Source: Parelaphostrongylus tenuis (lineage: Eukaryota; Nematoda; Chromadorea; Rhabditida; Metastrongylidae). From it: a DNA stretch of 64,000 nt. Of the stretch, positions 38,301 to 46,836 are shown one piece after another. Positions within the stretch are counted from its first letter, which is position 1; every line of letters starts with the position of its first letter. The translations under genes were made by a program, and so were the position numbers. Location of the stretch: assembly GCA_019055375.1 (NCBI GenBank), contig JAHQIW010001435.1:1-64000 (forward strand). Direction: 5' to 3'. Below the pieces are notes generated by a model. That model was not told where the DNA came from. It made no database searches and saw only the letters and a list, made by a program, of their open reading frames with translations.

Positions 38301-41300
38301 TGATAGTGATTATATTGTTGATTAATGGATTTCTCTCAATAAATAACAACTGAGCAACAAAGCGGTGAGTATTTACTATATGCTGATTACTATACAAATT
38401 AAGTTTTACGTTTACATTGAAGTTTGATATGCTTAGGATATGGAAGCCTTTGGCTATATAGACAGCACGCCAATTTGACTCTTCAGGCTCTAAAGAAGGC
38501 GAAAACGCCGGGAGTGAGCCATTGAAGCTGCTTTATCAAATTGTCTATAGTGTTGTAGATAAATCGTCTGCAATCTTTGTGTTCGCTGAATGAAATTACT
38601 GATTTATCCTATCAATGCCGAGGTTAATCGGTAGTCGGTGCTGGGCATAAATAATGGAACTACCCAATCTTTCCTACGATTCCGAGATGTCTTTGCACTC
38701 TTAAGGCGAGTAGAGTGAGTGCTACTTGTAGCATGTACCACGTCTGGTCTAGTCCCTGATGCAATGTTTCAAATAGTAGTACGTGCCGAATACTAATTGG
38801 TCTTTGCCTTTTGCTTCTTACTTGGGTCACGATAATTCGCCAAATTTTATCGTAACGTGAAACTTGGCCGCTAGAATTTCTTGTTGAATATAAAAGTCTG
38901 GTGACCGCTTTCGCTACATTGTCTCCACATTCGATGAAGGCAGTCGTATGGCCATAAGCAACAATTTACATGGATCATGGCAGCTATCTGTCTTGCACTG
39001 TATTCGTACAAAAGTGTGTTCTCAGCGTTGTCAGGCGCTGTTTTGGATCAATGAAGAGTTCTTAGATCATTTTTCTATTAAAAAATGAATCCATAGATCC
39101 ACTACTTTCTTCTCAAATCTTCTTAAGCCTCAATCACAAATGAGATCTCTTTCTGTTCTCCGTCTTTGGTTGATGATTAACTCAAGTAGTTCCTAACCAG
39201 TTGGTAATGTTGACTACCTGCCATTTCTAGTCAGTCTCGCTCTTTTTCGCCTGTTACAAACTGGTGAAGTGCCGCAAATTCTTTGAGCGCTGATCTTCGG
39301 CAAACCTTCGTATATTGGATGCCATCCGCTGAGAACGTGAATCCAGCTACCATATAAAAAGACTATTATATCACCGCTTCAAAAGGGAACGAAGACGCAA
39401 ACATCCCTGAGTCTGGCTCAGTTTTTTCCCTCTATGGGTTTATAGGATGCTCAACAAGACAAATATTGTGATTTCCACGTTTCTTCGAGAGCGTATTATA
39501 TATTAAGGCACCACTGGATGGCACTCATCTCAATAGCTGCCTTTCAATGAATTCTATTCCACAATTCGTGAAGTTCGTATCGAAACATAATTTTATTTCA
39601 CTGAAACGCACTGTTCTTTTTGTGGTAATCGTAAAACAAAGAAATCACTAGACAATCAGATTAATTCAAGGCGTGGTCAACTATAGGGAAGGTAGATGTT
39701 AAATGACAAAGACAATTCGTAAAGAATGAAGATCATGCATAACATTGCCACTGACCTCTGCTCAATCATCGGATAGTACATATTATTCTGTGGGTGACCA
39801 TACGGGCTTTGCATAGCATCAAAACAAAACGTGGAATCGCATTCTGAAACCACAATGTGACATGACGTCAATTCAGATTGATCTGAATCAGAGCAAATAA
39901 GTTATGGTCGGCATGAAAAAAGGCTACCCTGACTTTGTAAAATGTTTGTCTCATTGAAGGGCTCTTGACTAATGTTTTTTTACTCAAGGGTGTTTTCTGA
40001 TAGTCAGGAGGAAATGAAGAAACGACTTCTTCCGCTGGACAAAAAATTTTCATAAGAGTGCTAGCAATTATTTTATGGCTTGATCTCGAAGAATTACTTT
40101 ACGTGCTCAATTTTTGAGAGCCTTTTTACAGCGTTGTAACATTCAAAATGAAATTATGTCTCATGCGAGGCCTCTCAATTCATATCAACACGCCCATATT
40201 CGACTGGACAGAACTTCCCTTAAACTACTAGTAGTCGATCGATAGCTTAAATCTCGAAAAATTCAAAAATATGTTTGTTTTGAGAGAGGCTTTTTTTACA
40301 GCACTATAGCATAGGGAAAAGTTTTGTGTTTCACACACACATATTTCTCGCAGCGCAAGACTTTTCAAAAAATTATACATAACAATTCGGTAGCGTAGAT
40401 TCCAAAGATTTTAAAGCTTTGCTTACATTTGAAAAGACCGTTGTATTTCAGTGTAGCAGGGAAAATAAGATTAAGTTTCACATACGTCGCGCATTTGCTT
40501 GTCGGTTGGGTGTGTGCTAGCTGTGGATTGATGACACAATCGATAGACCATGCAGAAACGAATCACATGTGGACTGTGACTTTCGTTATCGAATTTGGGA
40601 TTTTTCTCCGCTTTGAAAGTAATAGATAGAACGTATAACTTGATCCACCCCATCGACTGTTTTTTTTTCCTTACAGACTATATTGAGTGTTTAGAGCGAG
40701 ATTAAAAAACAGTCGACGAAGTGGATCAATTTTTATATTTACCAGCCGCGATCCATCGACTGGAAAAGTTGCGATAACACAATGTCATTTTGCATTGTGC
40801 AATCACCACATGCGTCTCCCCTTCCTGCTACAAAGCAGGGCTCTACGGGGCATGGGTCACTGATGAAGAGGACGAATACTCCGAAACACGTGTATGGCTC
40901 TAACGTAAGAACCTCGGTAAAGCTTGAACATTCTTACATACTATACTGAACGTATAACTCTGATATACGAAGATTTCTCCGCACACACATATGTTTTTCG
41001 TGCTTCCAAGGAATTAAGGCGTCATAAAAAAGGCGTGTGGCAAATGTGAAATATGATTTTTTTGAAAAATCCTACAATGCTATAGAAAGCTATAGGTAGT
41101 AAAATCAATGGTCTCTCCATCATGAAAAGTGTTAAGAGTGTTCCAGAAGAAAACCCGAACGAGATAGCTGGTTAATTACAAATAGACCATTCAAGTAAAG
41201 AATGAGTAAAACATTGTTGCATGATATCTACGCTAGATCCATACATATAACGATGATGCTTCTCTCAGACACTAGCATGAGCTAAGAATTAACCGTTTTA

Positions 41301-42304
41301 TTTAGGTAGGATCCCTCAAATGGGTAGCTCCAGAGAAAAGGACAGTAGTTTCCAGCCGTGAAAGATCTCTGCCAATATGGTGCAGATCCGATGCTGTTTG
41401 GAATATTTCTTTGTGTAAAAATTGAAATGACAAAGTAACCTTAAATGGTGATAAAATTCTTGCTATAGATCAGAAGAGTCATGGTTATCTAAAAAGACTG
41501 AGGGGTAGGTAAGATCCGATTCCAAGCGGGAGTTGAACCCGTATTTCACCCTTACCGGGGACGACTGCTACCACTACACCATTAAGGAAACCGCCTTCCG
41601 ACAACTCTTTCTGTAATATGCGTTATCGGAGCTGTCAGTAAGCAACCCTTAGCTGGTTTAATATCGTGTGCACATGTCACCATTAAATCCAGCCGAGTTT
41701 CTTAAATGCATGTTCAACATCGTACTCTTGCCAGAAAGCAGTAAAATCAAAGAAATATATCATACATTCCGTTTCGAGGGTTTTATTAAGATCACGCTCA
41801 AATTTCTATATGCTTGATAATCATTTTTTGAGCCATGCATAAAGAAATATAATTTAGAAAAGTTTTAATCGTATGATCTGCAATGTCTTCAACATCTGCA
41901 GTAACTTATCACCAGTGTTACATATGCTGCCAAACGACTTTCCAGTAAAGATAACAAGAAAACGCAATCGCGCGAGAGATTACACCGACGTGTCCAGATA
42001 CCTATTTCCCTCTTAATAAACTATTTGATAAATGCTCTGTTTAGGAAAAATTACATGTGAACACACCTAGTTTGTTTTCGTGGCACTGATCTGGATACGG
42101 TGCTGAAGACGTGTCACTCAACATAGCGAAGGTCGAACTGTAATAAAGTAAGAAAAAAGCATACAATACTCAAAATTCCTGATAATTGATAGAGTGTATT
42201 ACTTTGATAACGATCTAGTAAGCACACCTAAAAAGTTCAGATGTACCGGAAACTGAAGACGATGCTCCAGATTGTGGATATTGTTGCCACTGAAATGGAT
42301 CCAT
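20229..42304 (-). CDS. multi-exon CCHC-type zinc-finger nuclear protein (gene model, 11 coding exons)
   Basis: Seen: eleven minus-strand exons (listed separately) join in phase into about 466 residues, once one missing base in exon 3 is allowed for. Domain order: residues 1-140 are rich in Q, P, S and Y; then finger 1 (C-x2-C-x12-H-x6-C), finger 2 (C-x2-C-x13-H-x3-C), a basic run like a bipartite nuclear signal, a P/S-rich linker, finger 3 (C-x2-C-x12-H-x3-C), a charged helix and an AT-hook-like RGRKPR. Fingers 2 and 3 share the K-G-N-(I/M)-(R/K)-R-H core, so they look like duplicates. Introns run from under 150 bases to 8.3 kb and absorb nearly all the transposons of the region. Inference: a nuclear nucleic-acid-binding regulator. 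I do not recognise the family. The first exon may be trans-spliced (acceptor 18 bases before the ATG) or preceded by further exons. Confidence 0.72.
20627..20769 (-). CDS. zinc-finger gene, exon 10 (charged helix and AT-hook-like motif)
   Basis: Acceptor ATTACAG, donor GTCAGC. Two junction bases plus 47 residues: WDRKLESMRASMLGMSRGEM, then IDRLNAHRMNS and TRGRKPRSKKNDD. The RGRKPR core followed by lysines resembles an AT-hook (minor-groove binding). Phase fits exon 9 directly, giving KEWDRKL, so no exon is needed in the 3.2 kb intron. Confidence 0.72.
20987..21058 (-). tRNA. tRNA-like gene, inverted partner, altered anticodon loop
   Basis: Same 72-base fold as its partner: acceptor GCGTCTG/CTGACGC, same D, anticodon and T stems. 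The anticodon loop is CCGGAAA, so position 33 is C instead of the near-universal U. That argues against translation use of this copy. Confidence 0.4.
21116..21187 (+). tRNA. tRNA-like gene, anticodon GGG (Pro by code)
   Basis: Folds fully by eye: acceptor GCGTCGG/CTGACGC (7 pairs, one G-U), D stem GTGC/GCAT, anticodon stem CGCTC/GAGTG with loop CTGGGAA (U33 in place), variable region AGAT, T arm CTGGG-TTCGAAT-CCCGG, discriminator A. The B box GGTTCGAATCC is perfect. GGG anticodons are normally absent from eukaryotic nuclear tRNA sets, so this may be a tRNA-derived repeat rather than a working tRNA. Confidence 0.5.
22736..22761. repeat. short GA microsatellite
   Basis: GAGAGAGAGAGGGAGAGAGA, one interruption; in the intron between exons 9 and 10 of the zinc-finger gene. 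Confidence 0.85.
23449..23915. repeat. foldback repeat D copy, long form
   Basis: Starts ATGCCTGATAATCATTACTA and ends with inverse ATTATCAGGTACACTGAAAT then GTGGTCTCAAGAAATACTCG. These ends match those at 36890-37460. The internal open frame on the minus strand is not supported as a gene. Confidence 0.55.
23996..24101 (-). CDS. zinc-finger gene, exon 9 (finger 3)
   Basis: Acceptor TTTCTAG, donor GTGAGT. 35 residues plus one base. Complete third finger: CDSC, twelve residues, His, LNT, Cys, then His. It carries the same K-G-N-M-K-R-H core as finger 2, so a fourth ligand could be Cys or the following His. It is followed by PAPDCKDLK. The single last base (G) completes a Glu codon with exon 10. 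Confidence 0.8.
24765..25018 (+). mobile_element. SINE-A copy
   Basis: Head GTCGCAGTGGTTAGAGCTGC, body and tail (GAATGCATGGCGCATCCCAC) as in the others; a deletion removes the B box. It lies between exons 8 and 9 of the zinc-finger gene, ending 60 bases from the exon 8 donor. Confidence 0.75.
25079..25144 (-). CDS. zinc-finger gene, exon 8 (short linker exon)
   Basis: A 66-base exon between TTTCAG and GTGAGA, in phase 0 at both ends. It encodes 22 residues, QIQLPSDPSPPGAPRK then EADPPE. Because both ends are in phase 0 it could be skipped without breaking the frame. Confidence 0.72.
25270..25400 (-). CDS. zinc-finger gene, exon 7 (linker)
   Basis: Acceptor ATTACAG, donor GTTAGT. Two junction bases (completing Val) plus 43 residues rich in S, P, H and N (LGAQNPSLIGSPVMSP to NNHPSDQ). 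No domain; it reads as a flexible linker between fingers 2 and 3. Confidence 0.72.
26511..26541 (+). repeat. hammerhead-like repeat motif
   Basis: CCGAGGA, stem II GCG-AAAT-CGC, GAAC, CGTC, with stem I AGCT/AGCT around it. One core change in each conserved box. Intronic to the zinc-finger gene. Confidence 0.4.
26891..27041 (-). CDS. zinc-finger gene, exon 6 (end of finger 2, basic region)
   Basis: Acceptor ATTTATAG, donor GTATCT. It completes finger 2 (GNIRRHINQC) and continues into a strongly basic segment (KRPRPDKDRRRDAKRRR) typical of a nuclear localisation signal, then ESLLPHVLHEGFDP. A good-looking donor (GTAAGA) also occurs right after the last Cys codon, so a shorter splice form that skips the basic region is possible. 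The longer form is preferred because its end phase matches exon 7. Confidence 0.75.
27136..27284 (-). CDS. zinc-finger gene, exon 5 (start of finger 2)
   Basis: Acceptor AATGTCAG, donor GTAACC. Two junction bases plus 49 residues. A neutral linker (RNYLDQVAMGANPIAPG) leads to the first half of finger 2, CPHCDRFISHYK. The intron cuts the finger exactly before the Gly of the K-G-N core, and the second half follows in exon 6 in phase. Confidence 0.78.
27590..28740 (+). mobile_element. mariner-B remnant, near full length but frameshifted
   Basis: Plus-strand mariner transposase features appear in order in broken frames: a helix-turn-helix-like piece (KKLGVSTSSVLKPL, about 27735), CDEKWIHYDKRRKP before the first catalytic Asp (about 28137-28180), a Leu-Leu-Asn-Gln-Thr block (about 28285) and YDNAQQSVSLPTLRK at the second Asp (about 28402-28450). 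Several stops and shifts. It lies just upstream, in transcription order, of exon 5 of the zinc-finger gene, in the intron. Confidence 0.6.
29030..29400 (-). mobile_element. mariner-C fragment
   Basis: On the minus strand it matches the mariner-C copies at nucleotide level: the GGACCACGGTNCCATATCCACC-like block is present in diverged form near 29210, and the frame LMEKKFRDCNQLKNDLTAFF corresponds to the transposase C-terminus. 5' part deleted. Lies in the intron between exons 4 and 5 of the zinc-finger gene. Confidence 0.6.
30540..30830 (+). mobile_element. RTE-type LINE fragment (C-terminal end)
   Basis: Frames at 30560-30810 resemble the conserved tail of RTE proteins: a SLERAIGRAFL piece, then, after shifts, PKMRWLRYVMCLKNN and TRAVVDQ (usual form KIRWAGHVMR...DNRWTRAVTDW). 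Broken by stops. Intronic to the zinc-finger gene (between exons 4 and 5). Confidence 0.5.
31952..32060 (-). CDS. zinc-finger gene, exon 4 (finger 1)
   Basis: Acceptor ACTTTAG, donor GTGAGG. It encodes 36 residues plus one base. The Cys/His pattern is CMAC, twelve residues, His, six residues, Cys, with many Arg residues between the ligands (PSRRSLTGH). It enters in phase 0 from exon 3 and leaves with one base, giving the Gly at the junction with exon 5. Confidence 0.75.
32556..32598. repeat. G/A-rich tract
   Basis: Purine tract with GGGAGGGAGGGGGAGAGGGG; four or more G runs could form a quadruplex on the plus strand (the non-template strand is minus here). No other content. Confidence 0.6.
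32612..32740 (+). mobile_element. SINE-B body fragment
   Basis: GTAGTCAACAACGG, AATGCCACAGCCATGCTG and GAGATTGCAAGGAGATG align in order with the body of the copy at 8741. No head. Preceded by a G/A-rich tract (32556-32598). Confidence 0.5.
33280..33488 (-). CDS. zinc-finger gene, exon 3 (Pro/Ser/Thr-rich, apparent frameshift)
   Basis: Acceptor CTCTTTCAG, donor GTAATT. The first 17 or so codons read well in phase 0 (FTPPTTIPVAPSAAQPP). From the CCCC run at 33437-33440 onward the convincing frame is the one a base earlier (QTALSTAPLPRPSSVSP, continuing to ISTDLE). One base missing from the C run would merge both into a 70-codon, phase 0 to phase 0 exon, exactly what its neighbours need. I therefore treat it as one exon with either a sequence error or a real frameshift. 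Low-complexity linker, no domain. Confidence 0.6.
33792..33927 (-). CDS. zinc-finger gene, exon 2 (Gln-rich)
   Basis: Acceptor is a long T-run ending CAG; donor is GTCAGT. It encodes one junction base plus 45 residues (YQPTPDAYHR to QQQQKLY), rich in Q, P and Y, with no recognisable domain. It ends in phase 0, which matches exon 3 read from its first base. Confidence 0.65.
34712..34770 (+). mobile_element. SINE-B head fragment
   Basis: GGGGCGCCGTGGCCGAGTGG followed by TTGTGATGC and GCGCGCGTGGA, the same start as the copy at 8741. The rest is missing. Confidence 0.5.
35505..36060 (+). mobile_element. mariner-A remnant, second copy
   Basis: Nucleotide sequence aligns by eye along its length with the copy at 3012-3602, including the GAGGAAAAAGTTCTTT left end, the AAGACAATGCCAAAC catalytic region and the GATCGTTGGCA stretch near the 3' end. 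The right end is more diverged. Lies in intron 1 of the zinc-finger gene. Confidence 0.65.
36482..36735 (+). mobile_element. SINE-A copy
   Basis: Head CCTCGGTGGCTGGAGGCACC, B box GGTTCGATCCC, tail CATCTCTCAGGGATTG. Intron 1 of the zinc-finger gene. Confidence 0.7.
36890..37426. repeat. foldback repeat D, composite
   Basis: Ends CCTGATAATCATTTTTGAGC and, inverted, ATATAATTATCAGGCAT. Two units share GCCCGATACACATGTTTTGA/CGATCTCGTCAGTCGG. The second unit (37197-37426) is by itself a palindrome. The open frame at 36947-37231 is repeat sequence. Confidence 0.65.
37197..37426. repeat. near-perfect 230 bp palindrome
   Basis: Two arms of about 107 bases, roughly 90 percent matching by eye, from ATGCCTAATAATTATTTTTG to CCAATATAATTATCAGGCAT, with the centre near CACCCTTGCAGTT. 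Part of repeat D in intron 1 of the zinc-finger gene. Confidence 0.8.
37485..38345 (+). mobile_element. mariner-C remnant with transposase C-terminus
   Basis: An open frame at 37887-38237 carries the mariner C-terminal signature: WITVPNPPCSSDFAPSDYYT (usual form PPYSPDLAPSDYHLF) followed by EKKYRDYNRLKSGLTDFF. The upstream part is shifted out of frame. The left end (GTTGTTCCAAAAATT) is mariner-like. Intron 1 of the zinc-finger gene. Confidence 0.7.
38490..38520 (+). repeat. hammerhead-like repeat motif
   Basis: CTAAAGA, perfect stem II GGCG-AAAA-CGCC, stem I GGCT/AGCC; the GAAA box is lost (GGGAG). Shares about 150 bases of downstream sequence with the copy at 55728. Confidence 0.4.
40637..40733. 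repeat. hairpin element
   Basis: TTGATCCACCCCATCGACTG on the left and its inverse CAGTCGACGAAGTGGATCAA on the right, about 35 bases apart, with poly-T/A inside. A small foldback; no coding content. Confidence 0.6.
40851..40905 (+). ncRNA. hammerhead-ribozyme-like motif, most complete copy
   Basis: Hammerhead order is present: stem I strand GGGTCA, core CTGATGA, a 3-pair stem II (GAG/CTC), GAAA, a 3-pair stem III (ACA-CG-TGT), a GTA cleavage triplet, and stem I return strand TGGCTC (six pairs, two G-U). Weak point: positions next to the core in stem II are an A/C mismatch instead of G-C. Activity is unproven. Intron 1 of the zinc-finger gene. Confidence 0.35.
41518..41595 (-). repeat. tRNA-derived repeat C copy, most tRNA-like
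   Basis: On the minus strand: GGTTTCC start, A box TGGTGTAGTGGTAGC, T arm ACGGGTTCAACTCCCGC, GGAATC end. Five of six acceptor positions can pair. Probably a tRNA relic in intron 1 of the zinc-finger gene. Confidence 0.5.
41752..41905. repeat. foldback repeat D fragment
   Basis: Contains CCGTTTCGAGGGTTTTATTA and GCTTGATAATCATTTTTTGA, the same end sequence as at 37150-37215. Truncated. Confidence 0.45.
42228..42304 (-). CDS. zinc-finger gene, exon 1 (N-terminus)
   Basis: Starts MDPFQWQQYP and encodes 25 residues plus two bases of an Arg codon (AG|G). The exon proper begins at 42322 after a clear acceptor (TTTCCTTTAG), leaving 18 bases before this ATG. Those bases are open in frame (VLPPPA), so the protein could begin further upstream in another exon. 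Otherwise this is a spliced-leader acceptor with a short 5' UTR. The donor reads GTGTGC. It joins exon 2 in phase to give an Arg-Tyr junction, which is good evidence for the pairing across an 8.3 kb intron. Confidence 0.65.
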
Positions 42305-43087
42305 GGCTGGTGGAGGTAGGACCTAAAGGAAACGAACTTTTGCAGTAATTTGATTGTTAGAATAAAAACATAATTGAATTCAAAAAACCTTCAATGTTTT
42401 TTCTTTGCGATACCGGAAAGAAAGAATTTGGTGGTTTGTACATGCTATTTTGATCATTTTCCTCATCATTGATATTGATTTTTGTGATGAGTAAACATTT
42501 AAGGACGAGTATCAAGTCAATACATATGTTTTATCAAGAGATAGTCGTAAAAAACCGATGTTGTTCATCGTTCAAACCAGTACAACTGGTTTTTTGGAAT
42601 TCCCATGAAAAAATCACCAAGTTTTATGATAAAGTGTTATTTCTATCGAAATTGAAATGTGTCAGCTTTTAAAATCTGGTAGCTAGATGGACGTGTAGTA
42701 CTCATTCTTTACTGTACGTTTGATACGTACCTAAGTCCGGAAAAAACTTCTTCGATGATCTGGGACATGGTTGAACATTTCGATCACAAAAAAACCAGAC
42801 AAACTGCATTTCCTTCCACTGCTAATGATTAAATACTCAAAAAAGGAATCACTAACGAAAACATTTGTGTCCGATTTTTATTGACTACCACATGATTTCG
42901 TCTCAAAAACCTAAGGAATGTCTATAAAAATCTCAATTTATGTATAAGATGATCTTCCAACACCATGTTTCCGATCACAGAAACCTCACACAGGATCAGG
43001 TCACTCACGAGTTCCGGCATTTTCACCGCTTTTTTCGCAATGTTATGGTGTTTCATATATACCTCACCGAATTGAGTGCTGAATAAA

Positions 43088-43142
43088 ATACGACTTCAGA
43101 CGGAAGTCGAACCCGCGTTTAATCCATACCTTCCCCGGTATA
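43088..43142 (-). repeat. tRNA-derived repeat C copy, partial
   Basis: ACGACTTCAGACGGAAGTCG followed by AACCCGCGTTTAATCCATAC; same 3' half as the copy at 8110; the 5' half is missing. Confidence 0.45.
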
Positions 43143-43726
43143 TGTAGCGCATAGATATATAGGATCAAGATACACGTTTTCTTTGGAAACAAATGCGCCG
43201 ACAATGAAGACTGTTATTTTTGCATTGTCATCTATTCATCCTCATTTATTTTCCTGTTTTCTTTGCTGAGACATTATCTCTTTACTATAAAGATCTTGAA
43301 AAATGAAGTAACTAAGGCCACTGGATGGATATATGCTGCCAATCAGCAAGCGGAGAAATACGGTGATCCTCTTATTTTGTCTGAATAATGACTAAAGTTA
43401 GAGAAACTGAACAAATTGAAATCAATACATGATTATCGACAAAGGCACATTCGTTATTTTTTTCTCGAACAGCTTGGCCAGCTCTTTTACTCAGTAACAT
43501 AGATGTTATTTTTGATACTTTGAGCATGACTCCAGCTTTTCAACCTCATAAGACTAAATCACTTAAATATAGAAGCAAATCAAATGTGAAAGCGGGTTCT
43601 TTTAGATAAAATTTGCTGGCTTCCATATTTCTCTTCCTAATTTCTTTCTTATGTATGCTCACTCCACAATGCTCTTTTACTTAGTAACATTGATTGATAC
43701 ATCGATGGTAATTTCAGGCCATCTAG

Positions 43727-43951
43727 TCACATATGCCTTCCCTTGAGCTTTGAGATTGATGTTCCACTTTCGTAATTTCTAGACGGACTGCGAAGAAAAC
43801 GATCTACTGAACAGTTGAAGTCTTGAATTGAAGGAAATTTCACTAAGGTGGTTGTGATCAGATCGTCGTCGTTGTTGTCTTCGGTCTGTATGCATGTGGG
43901 CAGATCGCTGTCAGTAAACGGGACGACATAATCACCACCGACGACGATCAA
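43727..43951 (-). CDS. possible upstream exon of the zinc-finger gene
   Basis: Acidic, protein-like open frame (DLPTCIQTEDNNDDDLITTT, then LVKFPSIQDFNCS). An acceptor-like TTTACTGACAG precedes DLPTC, and a weak phase-0 donor (GTAGAT) after FNCS would join exon 1 of the zinc-finger gene, whose 18 leading bases are open in that frame. It ends in a TGA if unspliced. It sits next to a CpG-rich block. Alternatively it is untranslated leader. Confidence 0.3.
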   Translation of the reverse strand: MIVVGGDYVVPFTDSDLPTCIQTEDNNDDDLITTTLVKFPSIQDFNCSVDRFLRSPSRNYESGTSISKLKGRHM

Positions 43952-44110
43952 TCGCCGTTAGGTAGATGCGGTCGGCAGTGGGAACGATCGACAGTGAAAA
44001 CTCTATTAATTTATCCTCGGGATCGCGACTACCCAAGGACGAACGGGAGCGAGCGCGACGCAGAAGACGGCCATAACTTTAGCTCGGCTGACTGACTGAC
44101 TGTACAATCA
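43860..44110. promoter_or_regulatory. CpG-rich block, candidate promoter or 5' leader
   Basis: GC- and CpG-rich (gcggtcggcagtgggaacg, gagcgagcgcgacgcagaag) between AT-rich flanks, 1.5 kb upstream of exon 1 of the zinc-finger gene and on its 5' side. No TATA or initiator can be assigned by eye. Inference from base composition and position only. Confidence 0.3.
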
Positions 44111-44299
44111 TACCAGCCAACGCCCACGCGAAAGTTCGTATCGGCACGCAGGTGATGCAAATGCAGTAAAAGTGTAATAAAGTCAATATTCTAGCGATAA
44201 CGACGTCATTTACTAACTGCAGTTTTTCACGCACTCTATTTAGAATCCAAGAACCATCAGAAGTCCGTATTAAATTTTGCGCTGAAGTACTCATGGGCG

Positions 44300-46800
44300 C
44301 TTGCCGCTGATTGTTAGATGAATATCAAGACGAACCCTTGATTTATAGAATTTGAGCGAAGAAGAAGTTTGCAATAGCAAGTGAAGTGTGTCGATTTCTT
44401 TTCTTTGCTAAAAGTTGTATTTACCCGTAAGTGGTTCATAAAATTAGCACTTTCAATCTTGGCCATTGAGGGAAGGCGATGAAATTTTTTTATACATTTG
44501 ATATAAAATATTGTTCATTTCGATTATAACTTTGTGGTAGCATATCCTCTTCACAAATTCATGGATTTTCAGTATCAAAATGGGAACAACTTGAATCTAC
44601 TTTTCTCGTTTTCACGGAATAACTATCAGCACTTTAGAGCCAAATAGTCAAGACTACATTACAGGTTAAATAGCATATCGTGGGCTAGATGGAGCACAAC
44701 TCAGGACACGTGCCAATGTTCTCCTATCTCTACTTTCAAAAAGCCGATACAAATGATTTTAGAGACCAAACTGTGCGTCTTTGATGAAATTTGTGTTTCT
44801 AGGCTTGAGAACATTCCGTTGTCTAGCGATTATGATGAATTCGTGCAGGAACAGATTAGCCATGCACATAAACTGTGGATAAGGTTAGGAACTGTTCAAG
44901 ATTCCGCTAACATGACAACAGAAGAGTAGGACTATACAGCGTCATCATGGATCGCGTTGTTCAAAACGAACAAAGCCGAGGAAAGTTTTCTTAGAAAATT
45001 ATAATAGAAGTGCTGGTGCTAAACCAGTACTGCTATTGATATTAGACATTTTTGGAAATATGGCATTGACTATATCAACTTTGCTCAAGTGATTTTGGAC
45101 TTGACACTTTAGGCCAGAACGACTTCTATTGAATCAGAGAGCTTGTCATTGAAGCACTAAGAAAGAGTTTAAATCACATAAAGTTAGCAACATGAATTGT
45201 ATGCTATTTGTTCTTTCTAGTCGGCGACATAGCAGCTCAGGTTTTAGAAAACATCAAGAAAACGCTATAGAATAAAGGCTAAACTGAATTGTTTGCGATT
45301 CTTTTAAGATTTTCTTCAACAAAATTACTCCAGCAACTCGTCTAAAATGAACTGCAAATCTCAAATTCAACATTGTTGTCATTTTAAAATGTACGCAAAG
45401 AATAATTATCATGGAGCCATTTCTTATTGTCTGAAAGTTTGATGTTGAATGTATTCAATCGAATTCATATTGTAGTTGACTTTATTGTGTTGAAACGAGC
45501 CACGTTTTAAATTTTCTTTGAATATATGGATCAAAACTTTTTCAAGGGGCCAAATCCATTTATATGAAAGTCAAAAATCAATAAAGGCAGTTATAAGAAG
45601 ATAAAAGTTTCTATTTGTATTGAGAAAAAATCTCACCATTCCGCTGTTGTTCGGTACATTCATGTCAGGGGTGTCAGTAAGCAAATGACGCAGCATAGAG
45701 TACCGAAGAGAGACACCAAAACAAAAATATTTATGCATTTGCAGAGCAAAGAAAAGGAATTTTGAAAAAAATCTATTTGAATCACCCAGTATTCCAAACG
45801 ATTTGAAAGTATCGTAGAATCATAACTAAAAATTATAAAAATGCTAATTTCTTGTTAGGAATACCAACGACAACAACGACTCTCTAAATCTACCTTTTCC
45901 TGAAAACCCGAAAGGGTTAGTACGGTGGACGCGTTTCGTGGTGCCGTTTCGAACGTTTCTCGACTGAAGACCTATAAAATAGTTTGATCAACATTTCGGC
46001 TCCGGGATTTATGAAGGATTCAGGAATGTCATTTGACAGAAGAAATACACATAAAATGAGTGTGAGTGCAGAGTGATGGCTGCAAAAAGTGTAATGCCAA
46101 CAGCGAAAGCAACGAGAAACAGCAATGAATGTATAAATAAGCAATCGAGAAAATGCGTAAATCGTGAAGAAGAGGAAGCAGGGGCGGCCAATCAACGGTT
46201 GAAATACCCAAAGTCGTTCTACATTGGTTTATGCGAATTTGTAACGATGCACTTCTTTGCGCTTATTAATAATTGAACTGATGAAATTCTGACTGAGATT
46301 ATCCCAGATTATCACATCATATATTGAATTTTAAACACTGTTAGAAGCTTTAATTCGATAGCACATATTTTTCGTTTGAAGCATCAGAACTGGCTATGAA
46401 AAACTGACAAGTTATAGGGATAGAAGTGATAACAAGCAAAAAATATATACATATTTTACAAGAGAATTGGACTACGAGAAATTACAAAGTTTAGAAGAAA
46501 GCTGCATACGCACTGTCCAACTGATAGAAAAAATTTCTATGCGCAAAAGAATATTATCGTGTCATTATATAGAGTATAATAGTGACAAAAGAAATACCTG
46601 ATATGACAAGATATGAAGAAAGTGAACGATGAATTCAACGACTGAACAATGTTCAACGATATTTGTTGATTGCGGTGAACAGAATTTGAGGTGTCCGGCC
46701 TCGTCATTGCCCCAATTAATGGAAAGCGGTCTCGTCGCTCCTCGATACCGTAATAACCGTCGTAGAACTGCAGGTGCGACAATTTATTACTGCGCGTGTG
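44300..46800. other. no gene supported
   Basis: AT-rich. Overlapping short frames at 45917-46276 on both strands have hydrophobic or low-information content and no splice signals I trust. Confidence 0.45.
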
Positions 46801-46803
46801 TGG

Positions 46804-46836
<33 letters not shown>

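Noticed and set aside
45917..46276. Overlapping frames on both strands
   Set aside because: Three frames of the same stretch are open at once, typical of chance in low-stop sequence; no conserved motif.
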